Assembly: GCA_026874595.1 (NCBI GenBank)
Contig: CM049318.1
Location: forward strand, 60,858,250 to 60,922,249
Reading direction: 5' to 3'
Origin: Sipunculus nudus
Taxonomy: Eukaryota > Annelida > Sipuncula > Golfingiida > Sipunculidae
Length of the DNA stretch: 64,000 bases
Each line of letters begins with the position of its first letter. Within the stretch, counting starts at the first letter, position 1. Below, piece after piece: positions 37,416-49,700 of this stretch. The notes under the pieces were generated by a model. That model saw only the letters and a list, made by a program, of their open reading frames with translations. It made no database searches and was not told the origin of the DNA. Made by a program: the position numbers and the translations under genes.

Positions 37416-40400
37416 AGGGAATTTTAATTTATATTAACATAGTTATATTTATTATTAATACATATAAGTCTTTTTATTATATTATACATAAAATATAAAA
37501 TATATAATATTAAATACATAATATGTATTACTTTTATAGTAGGTGGATATAAAGGAGAAGAAAAAATAAATAAAGAATTTTTTTCATAATTTTTATTATT
37601 TCAAATATTTCATAATTTAAAATTCTGAGAGTTGAAAGTGATGCAAACGCTTCTTATATCGCACTTATTAGCATTTTCATTTTACTGAAAAAAAAATAGA
37701 ACTATAAATACACCGAGTATTCAAAGTCGAATATGCGTTCTAAGGAACTTAAAACTGTTTCCCCGAAGGCAAAACGTTAGGTTATAAGAACAAAACCGTA
37801 TAAGATGTGACAAAACATGAATTATTTCTTAGAGACGCGGGTCAATTCATGTGACGGAGAGGACTGCCAGGGTACAAGGGAAAGAAGCTTGTCAGATTAA
37901 AATTGGACCTCGATGATTTTATTCTATAACGAAAGGTTCATATAGCAAAAAATAAGCATATACACTTTCTCATCTGAAATTTTGATCAACAGGTTCACAA
38001 TATGGTTTCCAGGTCACTCCGTAAGATAAGGCGACGCAGAAAAATATTGATTGTTCTGTGGACTCTAAGAACAAAACAAATACAGTAGAACCTCTGAATA
38101 ACGGACACTGACGGGACCGGACATATTACCGGCAATTGGGTGGTGCCCTTCGTATATATAGGTAGGTTATAGATTTCGGGACTTCTTTTAAGAGACTGCC
38201 GTAGCAACAGAAGGCTTCTATTCCGCGTGTAAAGGACAACTGGTCAAAGTCCCCCGCCCAATTCGAGACAAAATCCTTCTCCCAGATTATCATAAGATTT
38301 ACTTAATTCCAACCACATATTCTGACACATATATTTTCATCATATGAAAATATGACGAATATATACTGAAACTTTAAACTAATTTATTGAATTTTCTCGC
38401 AATTTAAAAATTATACGTTTAATTCCCCTAAAGACTGAGGGGGCAAAGGATACTTTGTACTCCACACCTGTAAGAGTGACATGTCCACCCCGCCCCTCTT
38501 CCCGAAATGAGGCATATGTGATCTACGAAAAAAAAGGAAGCGGCGCATCCGTATAGAACAACGTATGTTATTTTCGGTGTGGCCTCACTGATCAAACACG
38601 GGAATTCTATCCCGGCTGTCGGAAACTCTTCGCGCTTACCTTGGCAAAAATGTTAATTCAAAGATATTCCGGGTGTAACTTTCCTGGTGTTATTACAAAA
38701 CGGAGGACCAAATAGTCACGATCTTTCACGGGTCTGTTATCTGACTGCAGCTCCGTGATCTGTGAGTGTCATAAAAATACAGGTACTCGATCATCACACA
38801 TTTCTGCTGAGAGAAACAGATCAATTTGTTTAAAATAAAGCCTTTGGTTCGCCGGTGTCTGTCTGACATGATCAATCTCTCAGACCCAAACGATACGCCC
38901 CGGAGAACAAAAAAATTGAGAATGCACGCAAGCCAATAACCGTTCCCTCAACTTACACCTGACAGAGAGTCAAAGTACACATGACAAAAATACCACTTAA
39001 CAAAAGCCAATTTCAAAAGTCACTCAGGTACAGAGCATACGTTTTCAGGAAATTTATTCTTTTTTTCATGGGATACAAATGATTTTTCTCCGTTTGAATG
39101 CAACTTGATGAGAACCAGCCATGCAGGAATATTGCTGCATTTCTTAATGAAAATGGAAAAATATAAATTAAACACCCGGGCTTGGTCAATATATACGTTA
39201 TCACGACTTTTTGTACTCTTTAACTTGACCTCGTTGTCATGGTAACAGTCTCTACTTTGTCATAGGACCTATACAAAATGATAACCGGCGGTTTAACTTT
39301 CAGTTTTGAGATCTACAACTTCCCCGCGTTGTACGCCTAAGGTATCCATTCTGGTAAGTGTTTTTTTAAATATTTCTATATTTTACAAGTTTAAGATCAG
39401 ATCAAGCTGTCACGTAACCAGGGGTATATCATATCATCTTCTGCCACAATAATAATAATAACAACAACAATAATAATAATAATAATGAAAATAATAATAA
39501 TAATAATAATTATCATAATAATAATAATATTAATAATTATAATAATTTTATAATATTAAATAGTTTAATATTAATTCTACAATTTTGTAAACACAAAATG
39601 AATGATTATAATAAGATGGATGAATCAATTTTATTATGTGTTCTGGCGACCAACGTGGAAAAAATGAAAGGTTTCAAAAGAGAAAAAATTATAGATTTTA
39701 TTATGATAAATGTATATTGCTACCATGCAGTAACTAAATAGAGCAAAGAAAATACTGAAAAGTTCATATGAATACCAATCCATATGTCTAACGTAAGGGC
39801 ATCTTAACAACCAACCAGAAAAGAAGTATTAGCAAAGACAAGCAAAGGCCTGGACTTTTGAGATTTTACTGTCTGGCTGATTTTCTTACACTCTCCACCC
39901 AGCGGCTGCAGTCGTCCCATGTCTCCTTCGCTTTAACCGCTACTATATGTTTAGAAAGATTCTCCGGATTTCTCCAGGAGGGCCGCCATAGGACAAAAAA
40001 TATTGATCAGATCATTTGAGTGCAGTGGTTAAGATTTAATATCTCCCGTTGGAAGAGCCTTCGAACTGGCTTTTGCGGTGTCACAAGCTAAGAGCAGGTA
40101 GTGTTACCTAGCGGCAAATTATTACTAATTTACAGCTCTCTGACCGACTCATATAGTGACTAGAGCTGGCATTGAGTTACGTTTATCTATTCGGTCCAAA
40201 GAATCACGTTTTATTTTCAGCATTTTAGTAGCAAAATAAATACTAGAGCCTTTGCTAGGCTAGGCATTAACGTCACGTGCAAAAATATAAATTATTTTAT
40301 ATAATGGTAGAACGGTCTGACTTTATAAGTTATTTAGTTTGACCGGCAAACTACTATGTGATTTCTTTTACCCCAGCGACAGTACATATCGATTCGTCGG

Positions 40401-40838
40401 GGTCATGATATATTTATTTGAATAGAAGGAAATGCCTTTTTGTGGAACATTACAGTGTTAGAAAACACATCGCCTCTGAAAGCATGCAGACTGGTAACTA
40501 CTTATATAATTGAATATTTACGTTCATAACCCTAGCAACAAGATTTCTTTAACAACGTGTAAATAATCCACTTTAAGCCCCTAGTGTGTGATAATTATAA
40601 TGTGTGACTTCAAAATGTACAAAGTGCTAAAACAGTGGGACACGCAGTCACTGTTACAGAGAATATAAGGAAACAATACAAGGAAACCATACGATCGGCT
40701 ATAGTTATCTATGAGGATAACTGAAGAAAACCATAGAGTATACAGAAAATAAGGTTGGTTTGATTTTATTTTGTAAATTAGGATTTGGAAATACAGGGGA
40801 AGTGATTTGCCGTTTTATGGTCCGATGAAAAATATATA
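37416..40838. other. Intergenic; pogo-like end fragment and TAA tract
   Basis: A (TAA)n-rich tract lies at about 39449-39550. A CAGTAGAACCTCTGAATAAC string at 38083-38102 resembles one end of a pogo/Tigger element. A strong-looking donor (CTGGTAAGTG at 39351-39360) could end a noncoding first exon, but nothing upstream supports it. Confidence 0.4.
38083..38130 (+). mobile_element. Solo pogo/Tigger-like terminal fragment
   Basis: Preceded by TA, the string CAGTAGAACCTCTGAATAAC then GGACACTGACGGGACC follows the pattern of pogo-group terminal repeats (CAGTnnAACCTC...). No matching inverted end was found nearby, so it is a truncated copy. Confidence 0.4.
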
Positions 40839-40840
40839 TA

Positions 40841-42038
40841 CAGTGAAACCTCGTTGTGTCAAACTCGGTTAAGTCGAATTCCCGCATGTGTCAGAGACGA
40901 ATGTGGAGTCCCTGCAAAAAAACAGTTAAAAACATACTAATTTAACTCCGCTTGTGTCGAAGTCGGATGTGTCGAAAAACCTGATGTGTCGAGGTGTTTT
41001 GTTGGTACCCAGCTAATATTTCTATCGCTTAAGTCGAAGTCATGTTTGGATAACAGTTGTGCGAGGCCCGTCATCAGGGGCGGACCCACGATTTAGGAAA
41101 AGGGGGGTCCAACCCAGGAGGACTAATGAAAATCCTAAAAAAGGTCATCAGGTCTGGAAAAGGGGAAAATTACGTCTAAAACCCCTTAAAAAAGATTGCT
41201 TGGGGTGAACTGGACCGGACCCCTCATGACTCGGCCGTGATGACCAGGCTTCATTAATTAATACCGACAAGGCTCTCACTCATCAAGCGCTGTTTTCACA
41301 ACAGTTGTGCACGGTCCAACGATCATACCTTCATACGATTAATACCGGCAAGGATCTTACTCATCAAGGGCAATGGCTTACAGACCGACCCCGCCCACTC
41401 CACCACCACCAACCATTAGAAAGGCCCGTGAGATGTGCCGCAAGCTGCGCCAGCTGCTATACAGTCGTCAGAGGGCGCGGATGACTGCGTCAGATTACTG
41501 TCAGGAATTGAGAACTTTGTCGTGATCAGGAGCATTCTCGTGTTAAGCAAAGGACTGTTACTGCATTTTTAAGAAGATCTTATGGATTGATCTAAAAATT
41601 ATCTGAGCCAATCATTTGATGATTTGTGTGCTTTTATACATGTACATGCATGTGCTCTTATTACATTTTCTTGATTTACCTAATCCCTGCGCTTCCGAGG
41701 CAGCGGAAATCTTGCGCTTCTGAAGAAGCTAATGATTTTATACGATATAGGTAATAGGCCTATAGGTAAAGCGCTGTGTAAAGGGCGTACATAATCCTAT
41801 TTTTGGTGATACTTATATGTTTTTTATTATTAATAACAAAAATATAAAATCCGTGTTGTTCTTTGAGTCAAACATTTGTGAGAACTCTATGATATAGGCC
41901 CTATACATGTGCAGTATTTATCGATAATAATCAAGGCTGAAGAAGGTTGAATATAATGAACATCGGTTGTCTCGAACTCCGGTTGTGTCGAAGTAAATTC
42001 ACAAGTCCCTTCGACTTCGACAAAACGAGGTTTTACTT
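40841..42038 (+). mobile_element. pogo/Tigger-like DNA transposon, deleted copy
   Basis: The left end CAGTGAAACCTCGTTGTGTC and the right end (reverse complement AAGTAAAACCTCGTTTTGTC) match, and both arms carry further GTGTCGAA/TTCGAC words. TA flanks each end, as expected for the Tc1/mariner-pogo superfamily. Near the 3' side (41524-41595) a 23-residue tail ends the remnant, reading VKQRTVTAFLRRSYGLI, the basic 'Q..(I/V)T.FF/L' ending typical of pogo transposases. The DDE domain is gone and the upstream frame is broken, so the copy is dead. Length is 1198 bp, against about 2-2.5 kb for intact members. Confidence 0.65.
41524..41595 (+). pseudogene. pogo-type transposase, C-terminal remnant
   Basis: Twenty-three codons plus stop carrying the KQRTVTAFLRR tail; the frame directly upstream is closed by a stop. 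A separate upstream frame (from 41373, Pro-rich then RKAREMCRKLRQLL) may be another piece of the same protein after a frameshift or deletion. Confidence 0.45.
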
Positions 42039-42539
42039 TATATGAATGCTGAGTTAAAATTATGGCATGGATCTTGTTTGGATGTTTTGTTTAAAAAATT
42101 TCATACATTTCTGTATGCGATCAAACTTTACTTGGTGATTAAAATATATGTCTGAAGAAAGAAATCTATAAATTTAATGCTCTAATGCCCTTTAACACCC
42201 CGTCTGTAACCCCTAATGGAATATAAGACACACTCAGAACCGGATCCGGGGGGGGGGGGGGGGGGGGGGTCCAAGGGGTCCGGAAACCTGTGCATTTAGA
42301 TATACACAAGGTATAACGCTACAATGCTGAACCATTATTTTTCATATATATAAACAATGCAAGTACTAAATATTTTGAACAAGAAACAATTACACAAACA
42401 TCACTGCTGAAATTCTGGCATGGGTGCACACAACACAAAAATGTCTTGTATACAACGAAGCTATCAGAGATATATACATATGCCCAATTTAAGACTGATA
42501 TATCAAACCGCTCCTGAGAAAAAAGCAGGGACACACACT
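42039..42539. other. Intergenic with poly-G run
   Basis: A poly-G run of 22 at 42248-42269. No gene. Confidence 0.5.
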
Positions 42540-42770
42540 GTGCAAAAATTATTGTAGGTGGCACCACCAGTCTCGTATACGACAAAGCTATTCGATATGT
42601 ATAAATATGCCAAATTTCAGGCTGATATATCAAATAGAAATAAGCAGGCATATACACTGTACAAAAGTCATTGTAGATGGCGACACCTGTCTTGTGAACG
42701 AGAAAGCCATCAAAGACACATAGACAGGTCAAAATATCAGGCCAATACATCAAACTTACCTTGATTCCGA
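42540..42770. repeat. GGTGGCGCCACC-family modules
   Basis: Two ~120-bp direct modules, each with an AGGTGGCACCACC or AGATGGCGACACC core, then GTCTTGT, ACGACAAAGC, and CAGGC(T/C)(G/A)ATA(T/C)ATCAAA. The same module recurs at 52560-53060 and 62640-64000. Confidence 0.7.
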
Positions 42771-42839
42771 TGAACGGGGCTGACCAGGCTTAGATGAGAA
42801 AGGCAGTTGCCCCGAGTGAACTGTGACAAATTGCTTGCT

Positions 42840-43250
42840 AAGGCTACTGCACTGAGTGAACTTTTGACCTGCACCTGGCTAGACTGAATGAATTTTTTAC
42901 CAGTACCTGGCTGCACTGAGTGAACTCTTGACCTGTTGCATAATCTGACACAGTTTTCAGTCTGCCAAAGCTATTAATAGATCCAGGCTATACTTTGGTG
43001 CCAAATCTGATGCAGTGGGCAGTCTGCCAAAGCTATAAATAGAATGCAGCAACTCCACTGAGTGAACTCCTGACCTATACCTGGCTGCACTGAGTGAACT
43101 CTTGACCTGTTGCCTAATCTTATACAGTTGGTAGTCTGCCAAAGCTATAAATAGATCAAGACTGACCTTTGGCCTGTTGCCAAATCTGAAAAAGTAGCCA
43201 CACCATTGCATAAGCTCACAGATTGGCTCCACATGCAGCCCTGAGGGGCA
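42840..43250. repeat. Diverged tandem repeat with CTGAGTGAACTC / GTCTGCCAAAGCTAT
   Basis: Alternating short phrases, GCACTGAGTGAACTCTTGAC and CAGTCTGCCAAAGCTAT, recur several times with irregular spacing. Confidence 0.65.
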
Positions 43251-43252
43251 TG

Positions 43253-43350
43253 ACACCCATGGGGTGATTACATGATACTCATGAGGTGATCACATGCTAC
43301 TCATGAGGTGATCACATGGTGCCCATGAGGTGATCACATGCTTTGTGATT
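43253..43350. repeat. Short tandem repeat CATGAGGTGATCACATG
   Basis: Four to five units of about 23 bp (ACTCATGAGGTGATCACATG). Each contains the palindromic core TGATCA. Confidence 0.8.
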
Positions 43351-43499
43351 GGTTACACTGATTGAACTCTTGACCTTTATCTGGCTGCACTGTATGAACT
43401 CTTGATCTGTTGCCAAATCTGAAACAATTAGCAGTTTCTCATCCTATTCAAGATACAGACACAGTCTTGGCCTGTTGGTAAATCTGTTTACACATACTG

Positions 43500-45560
43500 A
43501 AAGACTTTGGCTAAATTGATTTTCAAGCTGACATATTCATAAACACCTTTATCAAAATATCGAGAATAATAACATATGCTGTCCTTTCATTGTTAAAGGT
43601 CCAATAATTCTGCCAAAAATCATTCAAGTTAACTTGAACAAAGGCCACCTATGAATAATTTTTGTGCAATTTTACAGAAGTCATAATTGAAACAACAATT
43701 TTGTTGAAGAACACTTTTACAGTCCTAAGTTTGAAATAGACATAATAATGGCCATAAGACCAACTTAAGCTTTTAATGACTCAACCAAAAATCTACAAAC
43801 TCAATCTTTTCTTATATGATTGAAAGAACCATGTTCTAGGATAATTCTTTTGAAAAATTGAATGATTCAACTTGACAGTTTCATCATAAACATTTTTAAG
43901 CTTAAAGAGGCTAAAATTATGAGGTTTTTGCCCATAAAAACAGTTCAATGTAGATGGCACCACGAAATATGAGTCATGTGACCAACATTTGCACAACACC
44001 TGGTAATGCTTGCTTCAATCATTTCTGAGATTACTATGTCAAGTGGTATGCTTACTTGGCCAAATGACTATGTTCAAATTTGTGTAATTTCGCTAAAATT
44101 TATCAAACACAAACCATTTGAAAAAACTTGAAAGGGCTCGCCTCTGGGATCATTTCTGTAAAATATTGAACAATTTGGCTGGACCATTTACGAGAAAAAG
44201 ACTTTTAAAGGTTTTTCAGCTTTTTCTCTATAAAATCTAAGTAAATGCAGATAGCAAAAATAAGCTGAATCCCACAACATTTGATATGTGACAAATAATT
44301 GCATCAAATCTGGGGATGGTAGCTCCTGCTGTTCCTGAGAAATTATGAGTTAATGTACAGATGATATCTAAAATCATAAATCTACAAAATTTTAAAGCAT
44401 TTAAAAAAACATTCTTGTCAATATTTACCATAGATAACCTGAAATCTTAATGTCTAGAGGCATGATGTAATGGATGCTGATAAACTGGTGCCAGGCTAGA
44501 TGTATCTGCTTTACACAGCTAAGATATATGGTAAAATGACTCAATTCAATCTTCATAATTCAGCCAAAATTCATTCTTTGGAACCATAAAGGACGATTAT
44601 TACAAGAATTATTCAGGGGATCATTCTTGTAAAATATTAATCAAATTGGCCTCAGTGGCGTCAGTCGAAAAACGTTTTGCAGGTTTATAACTCATATAGG
44701 AAAATACAGCAAAATGGCTAAGTTCAGCTTCCCATAACTCACTTAACCAAAATCATTTGAACAAACTTGAATTATCAACATCCAAGGATAATTAATGTGT
44801 GAGATTTAAGAATTTGGCCCAGTAGTTTTTGAGAAGGAGATCTTTGTAACCACTGAGCTAAAATGAGATGTTATGGCATATGACTAAATTCAGCTTCCAA
44901 TAACTCAACCTAAAGTCACTAAACTGAGACCATTTTAACAAACTTCATAAGTCACTACCCTAGGATCACTTCTGTGCCATATTAAACTATTTGGCCATAT
45001 GGTTTCAGAGAAGAAGTTTTTTTGTAGCCCTCAGTATGATACGGGCACTGATGACCCCCGTACATAAAAGTCCGATGCAGGTAGCGCCACCAATACCTCA
45101 ATTTCAGATATGACTCATGTGACCAACATTGGCATAAAATTTGGTTATGATAGCTCCCGCCGTTTCTGAGATTGTATTTTAGTATGCTTTTTTTTGACAG
45201 ATGACTAAATTCGATTTCCTATAACTCGGCCAAAAATCACCGAACTTTAACCATTCGAACAAACTTGGGAGAGATTGTTCAAGGAATCATTTCTGTGAAA
45301 TATTTGACAATTTTGCTGAACAATTTCGGAGAAGAAGACTTTTAAAGCCTTTTTTAGCTTTTTCCCTATAAAATCTAATAAAATGAATTTAGCCAAAAAA
45401 ATAAGCAAAATCCGATAGAGTTTTTTAGATAACTAATTTTTTGCATAAAATTTCGTGATGCTAACTCTTGCCTTTTTCAAGATAGTATGGGTTAACGTAC
45501 AGACGACGGACGCCGGACGACGCAACACCATCGCATAAGCTCACAGGTTCGCTAAAAAAT
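43500..45560. repeat. Mosaic of ~300-bp diverged direct modules
   Basis: At least five modules share the order TAACTC, CCAAAAATCA, CCATTTGAACAAACTTG, AGGATCATTTCTGT(A/G)AAATATT, TTTGGC(C/T), GAGAA(G/A)AAGACTTTTAAAG and TTTTTCAGCTTTTTC(T/C)CTATAAAATCTAA. Some (44200-44400, 45360-45540) also carry AGCTCC(T/C)GC(T/C)GTTTCTGAGA. The block ends with ACGACGGACGCCGGACGACG and CATCGCATAAGCTCACAGG, a widespread repeat tail in mollusc genomes. No coding capacity. Confidence 0.7.
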
Positions 45561-45730
45561 ATAAATTAGCATAATGTGGAGTAGTATTAAGCTGTGGAAT
45601 GTTATTTTATACATGCACATGGGGGCACTGGTCAGTGGAAAATATCATGGCCGATAGTTGTAAAACAGAGGAAAGGTATTTTTTTAGGTCTCTAGAAATT
45701 CACACATTATCGGTGATTTATCTATTCCAG

Positions 45731-45765
45731 GAAATGCTGAGAATGTAAACGGCCTCGGATAACTG
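45731..45765 (+). other. Probable 5' untranslated leader of the lectin gene
   Basis: A pyrimidine-rich acceptor (TCTATTCCAG) ends at 45730, 35 bases before the initiator ATG. This suggests a noncoding upstream exon joined here. The upstream exon was not found with confidence. Confidence 0.4.
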
Positions 45766-45811
45766 ATGGCGCGCTTCTGGCTGTGTATGCTCTCATTTGG
45801 TGAAGTGGTCG
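45766..45811 (+). CDS. Lectin exon 1 (signal peptide)
   Basis: ATG plus 15 codons ending with one base, then a GTGAGT donor. The phase agrees with exon 2. Confidence 0.75.
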
Positions 45812-46720
45812 GTGAGTTTACCGTACATAGCCGGGTGCAATTCTTGCAATGTCAACGAATGTTTTATAAAATTGTACAACGACAAAATACATGGTGTCGT
45901 CATAGATTGGACACGGGAAAGACATTTGTTACGTATTGTATACTTTTGATCTTGATGTCGTGTTTTTGGTTTTTAGTCATAAGTTCCTAAGAATGGTGGA
46001 CATAAGGGGTGGATGTGAGGATGTTGACGGCCTGATTTCTTTTTTTTATTGGCTGCAAAAACCTATGACAATGTAAAGGATTTTCCTGCCGAATTTTATC
46101 CGGCTGGAAAATCGGTGGATGTGATGACGGAACCGGAAGAAATCGGCAGATTTTTATTATTGCTTGCATTCATTAATTAGTCAAGACGAAAACGGCGATC
46201 TCGGAGCGATACCAAGAGTGACAAAATGGCTTCATCAAGTATTCCTGTGGGCATCATAGAAAATGGTCTAAACATTGTGTGGCTCATTTGCACCTTTTTC
46301 ATGAACTGAAGTCCAACTTTATATTGTTCATGAAATATATATATTAATATCTGAAACATTTTATGATTCTATCGGGATTGTTAATTGTTCTTTTGGCCCT
46401 AACTATGTAGAAGAATTGTTGTTTTTTTTTTTGTGGACCATAGAAGGGAAACGCTTATCTTGTCTTTCGATTCAATTAAGGAATAGAGGAAGTAAAGGCA
46501 CAAGTGCCAGATATTCGAGAACATATGTGTTTTCTACACCCCCGCTATTATGTATTATTTTTTCATCGCCGTTGGTTGGTTTTGTTTGTCTCTTGGGTAA
46601 GACCAAAGATTATTTGACTATTATAGGACTGTTATATGTATTTCTAAAGCAGTCTTTATCATTGCAAGATAGGAAACTCTGTTTATCCTGTCCGAGCCTG
46701 AGACTCTCTCTCTCTCTCTT

Positions 46721-46796
<76 letters not shown>

Positions 46797-49700
46797 ACAA
46801 ACTAAATGATGGAAAGTATGTTTATATGACAAATCTATTCATTAGGTTACTTTTCTTTTACAATACTACTTCCTTTGCAGTATGGTGCAGTGCACTGTGC
46901 GAGGGAAACTGGAGCGAGTACGGGAACATGTGTTATATGTACCACAATTCACTTAAAACGTATCCACAGGCCAAGTCCGTCTGTGCTTTAGATGGAGCGC
47001 AAACTGTCTCTGTCCACAGCCTGGCGCAGCACGAGTTCCTAAGATCTATTGTGTGAGTATCTTAAATAGTTTGTGAGTATCTTAATAAGTTAAACCTTAG
47101 TTAAAGCCAGCCCTTCACTAATTTTCTATATAGTGTATGTGATTTCTGGCTTAATCTATGTATATATTTATGATCGGTAGGTAACTCCTGTTGAGAACAG
47201 TTCTTATAACGACTCTGAGATTGATGTATGAACTTGTTTATCTATAACCTGTTTGTGGACACATCAATGTTGACACACGGAACAAACATGTAACAAACAG
47301 GTAACCTGAGGTGGTAATTTGCATATATATGAGGAAGCAGAAAGTTCACTAGTTGCAGAGTGCCATTAGCTAAACTCTGGTTTATCTAACTTGCCCGCCA
47401 GATGTGGTTGTTGAATGTGTTTGGATTACTTTGGCAGGCCCCAGCATGGAGCGCAAAAGACTCCTAGCTAAAGTCTGCACCACAAGGGTGCGCTCTCGTC
47501 GCCCAGGAGTGAATAGGTACTGGTGAAACATAGGCGTCAGACAAACGTGGAACGATTAACCATCTAGTGCCGTGTGTGGCTGCTTGGTGTATGCTCCCGA
47601 GCGAGCCGAGAAATGCTACAAGAATGAACAGGCCCGAAAGACCAGGAAGGCAAAGTGTAAAGTCAGATGAGACTGACATCGTCGATGATATCAACTACCT
47701 TTATCTTTATTTTATAAACACATGAATGTAAAAAAAAACGATCACTGTGTGCGCTGGGATTGGCGTTTTCCGGCATATTTAATATAAAAAGTTCAAGGAA
47801 TTATTTTTAGTTTATACATGTCAAATATTGGAAAAGGCCCTTTTTAATAACATTTTTTAGTGCCGGATAGTGACAGAAACTAAACAAGCCAAAACATAAA
47901 GCTGCATATCTCATATATTTTCTGGGTTTTTTTTAGGGAGAGATTTTGAAGTCTGTCTGTCCGTCCGTACACACTTCTTATGTGACGCGGTATAAAAAAA
48001 ACAAGTGACCCATGGGTCATGACGCTCAGCTGATTGATCAGTTGGTATTGGCAACAGTGTGATACTAGATGGATTTTTTTATGGACCTTCCAGGATGTCA
48101 AGTTAGAAGCTTCTAGGGCCAATTGGTATGATTTGTGCCCTGTTAACGGATGACCACTTTTTTAAAGGTCCCAAAAATAGAGGGGGGGGGGTGCGAAAAA
48201 AAATACAGGTGGCACCACCAATCTGCAGGAACTGATGAAACAATATGATCAATATGCGTGCAAAGAAGCATGGTGATCAATGCATTAGTTGTTCAGATAC
48301 TGGAGCTTTTGTATCAGATTTTTAATTATTCTGGGGGGTTGGGGGGGGATACTTACAAGCCCCATAGCTCTGAGAATATGGGTAATAGAGACCTAATTTC
48401 AGGTTTCCAAAGAGATTTTAATGGACCTCCCTGGATGTCAAGTTGCAAGATTCCAAGTCCAGTGGTTATGATTTGTGCCTGGTTAACGGACAGACAGACG
48501 AACAAAGAGTTATCGCTATAGCTCAGATGACTTTCAATAAAAAACGTTACGTATATCCAATTTTAATGTAGATGGGAGGCGTATCTTATAGCCCACTTCA
48601 CTTGATTAGGTCCAGAGGCATTCTTGGTTTATTTTAATACATTTTACTGAATTCAACATGCATGAGGTACTTTAGTCAAATTTCAGATTCCACTGCGGGA
48701 CCAAGTACATATTTCTCATATTCCATTTGGGCGGGTGTCTGGCCCCCTGGGAATTTTTTTTAGTTTTTTTTTTATAGATAATCGCCTGGATATTAAGTGT
48801 TAATTTGTTAAATGCAAATGTGGTCAAAAAGTAGTACACGATTTAATGCACACTCCTTCGTTTGGTTTATTTCGTTCAGACCTGGTGGACTGTTGAGTCA
48901 CATATGGATCGGACTGGAATTAGCTAACTCTGAGCGCATCTGGTCTGACGGCAGTAACCTCACTTTCACTTACTGGTTGTCCGGGCAACCGGACGGCGAC
49001 GAATGTACGGTAATGTGGAATCAAAACCCGGATTCGAAGTGGTCTGCCGTGGACTGCGAAGAGATTTATGGGTTTCCATTTTTGGCCAAATTTATCTGCC
49101 AGCGAAATCCGCAAACGACTATGGCACCGCCGATGACGTCAGAAACAACATCCTTCACAACGGTTTTCACGGACTCCCCGTCTCAGAAAACATCATCAGT
49201 TTCCACGGAAACCCTGTCACAGGAAACATCATCAGTTCCCATGGAAACCAAGTATCAGGATATATCATCAGTAACTGGAGGTACCACTGATGATAGGTTT
49301 GCTTCTACATATGATTTAACAGATGCTGACACCGTATCTGATGCTCTAAGTAAAACCTCCACAGACCTGATAGGTGAGACACAACCATGGGATGTCGAAT
49401 CAACAGCTTCTGCTGCCTCTAGTGCAGCCTCTCAAAGCGGAGAATCGCAGACACAGCCAATACAAATCACGTCAACAATATCGCCAGACGTTACTGCAGC
49501 TTCTCAAAGCCAAGAATCGGAGACACAGACCATTTCAACAACCACTACAGCGTCGCTTTTAAGTAGAATGACTTCTGTGACGGTTGGTCCTGTGGTCACT
49601 ACTGGCACCGCAGAGAACACCACAGACACTTTGTCCACCGAGACAACGCTCGACTTTGTCAACACATTAGAATCGACAGGTCCAACGGAACAACGAGTTG

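Noticed and set aside
39300-39360. Noncoding first exon of the lectin gene (donor CTGGTAAGTG)
   Set aside because: The donor is good but 6 kb away with no other evidence linking it to the acceptor at 45730.
42319-42753. 144-codon minus-strand ORF
   Set aside because: It runs through two direct repeat modules; no family features and no splice context.
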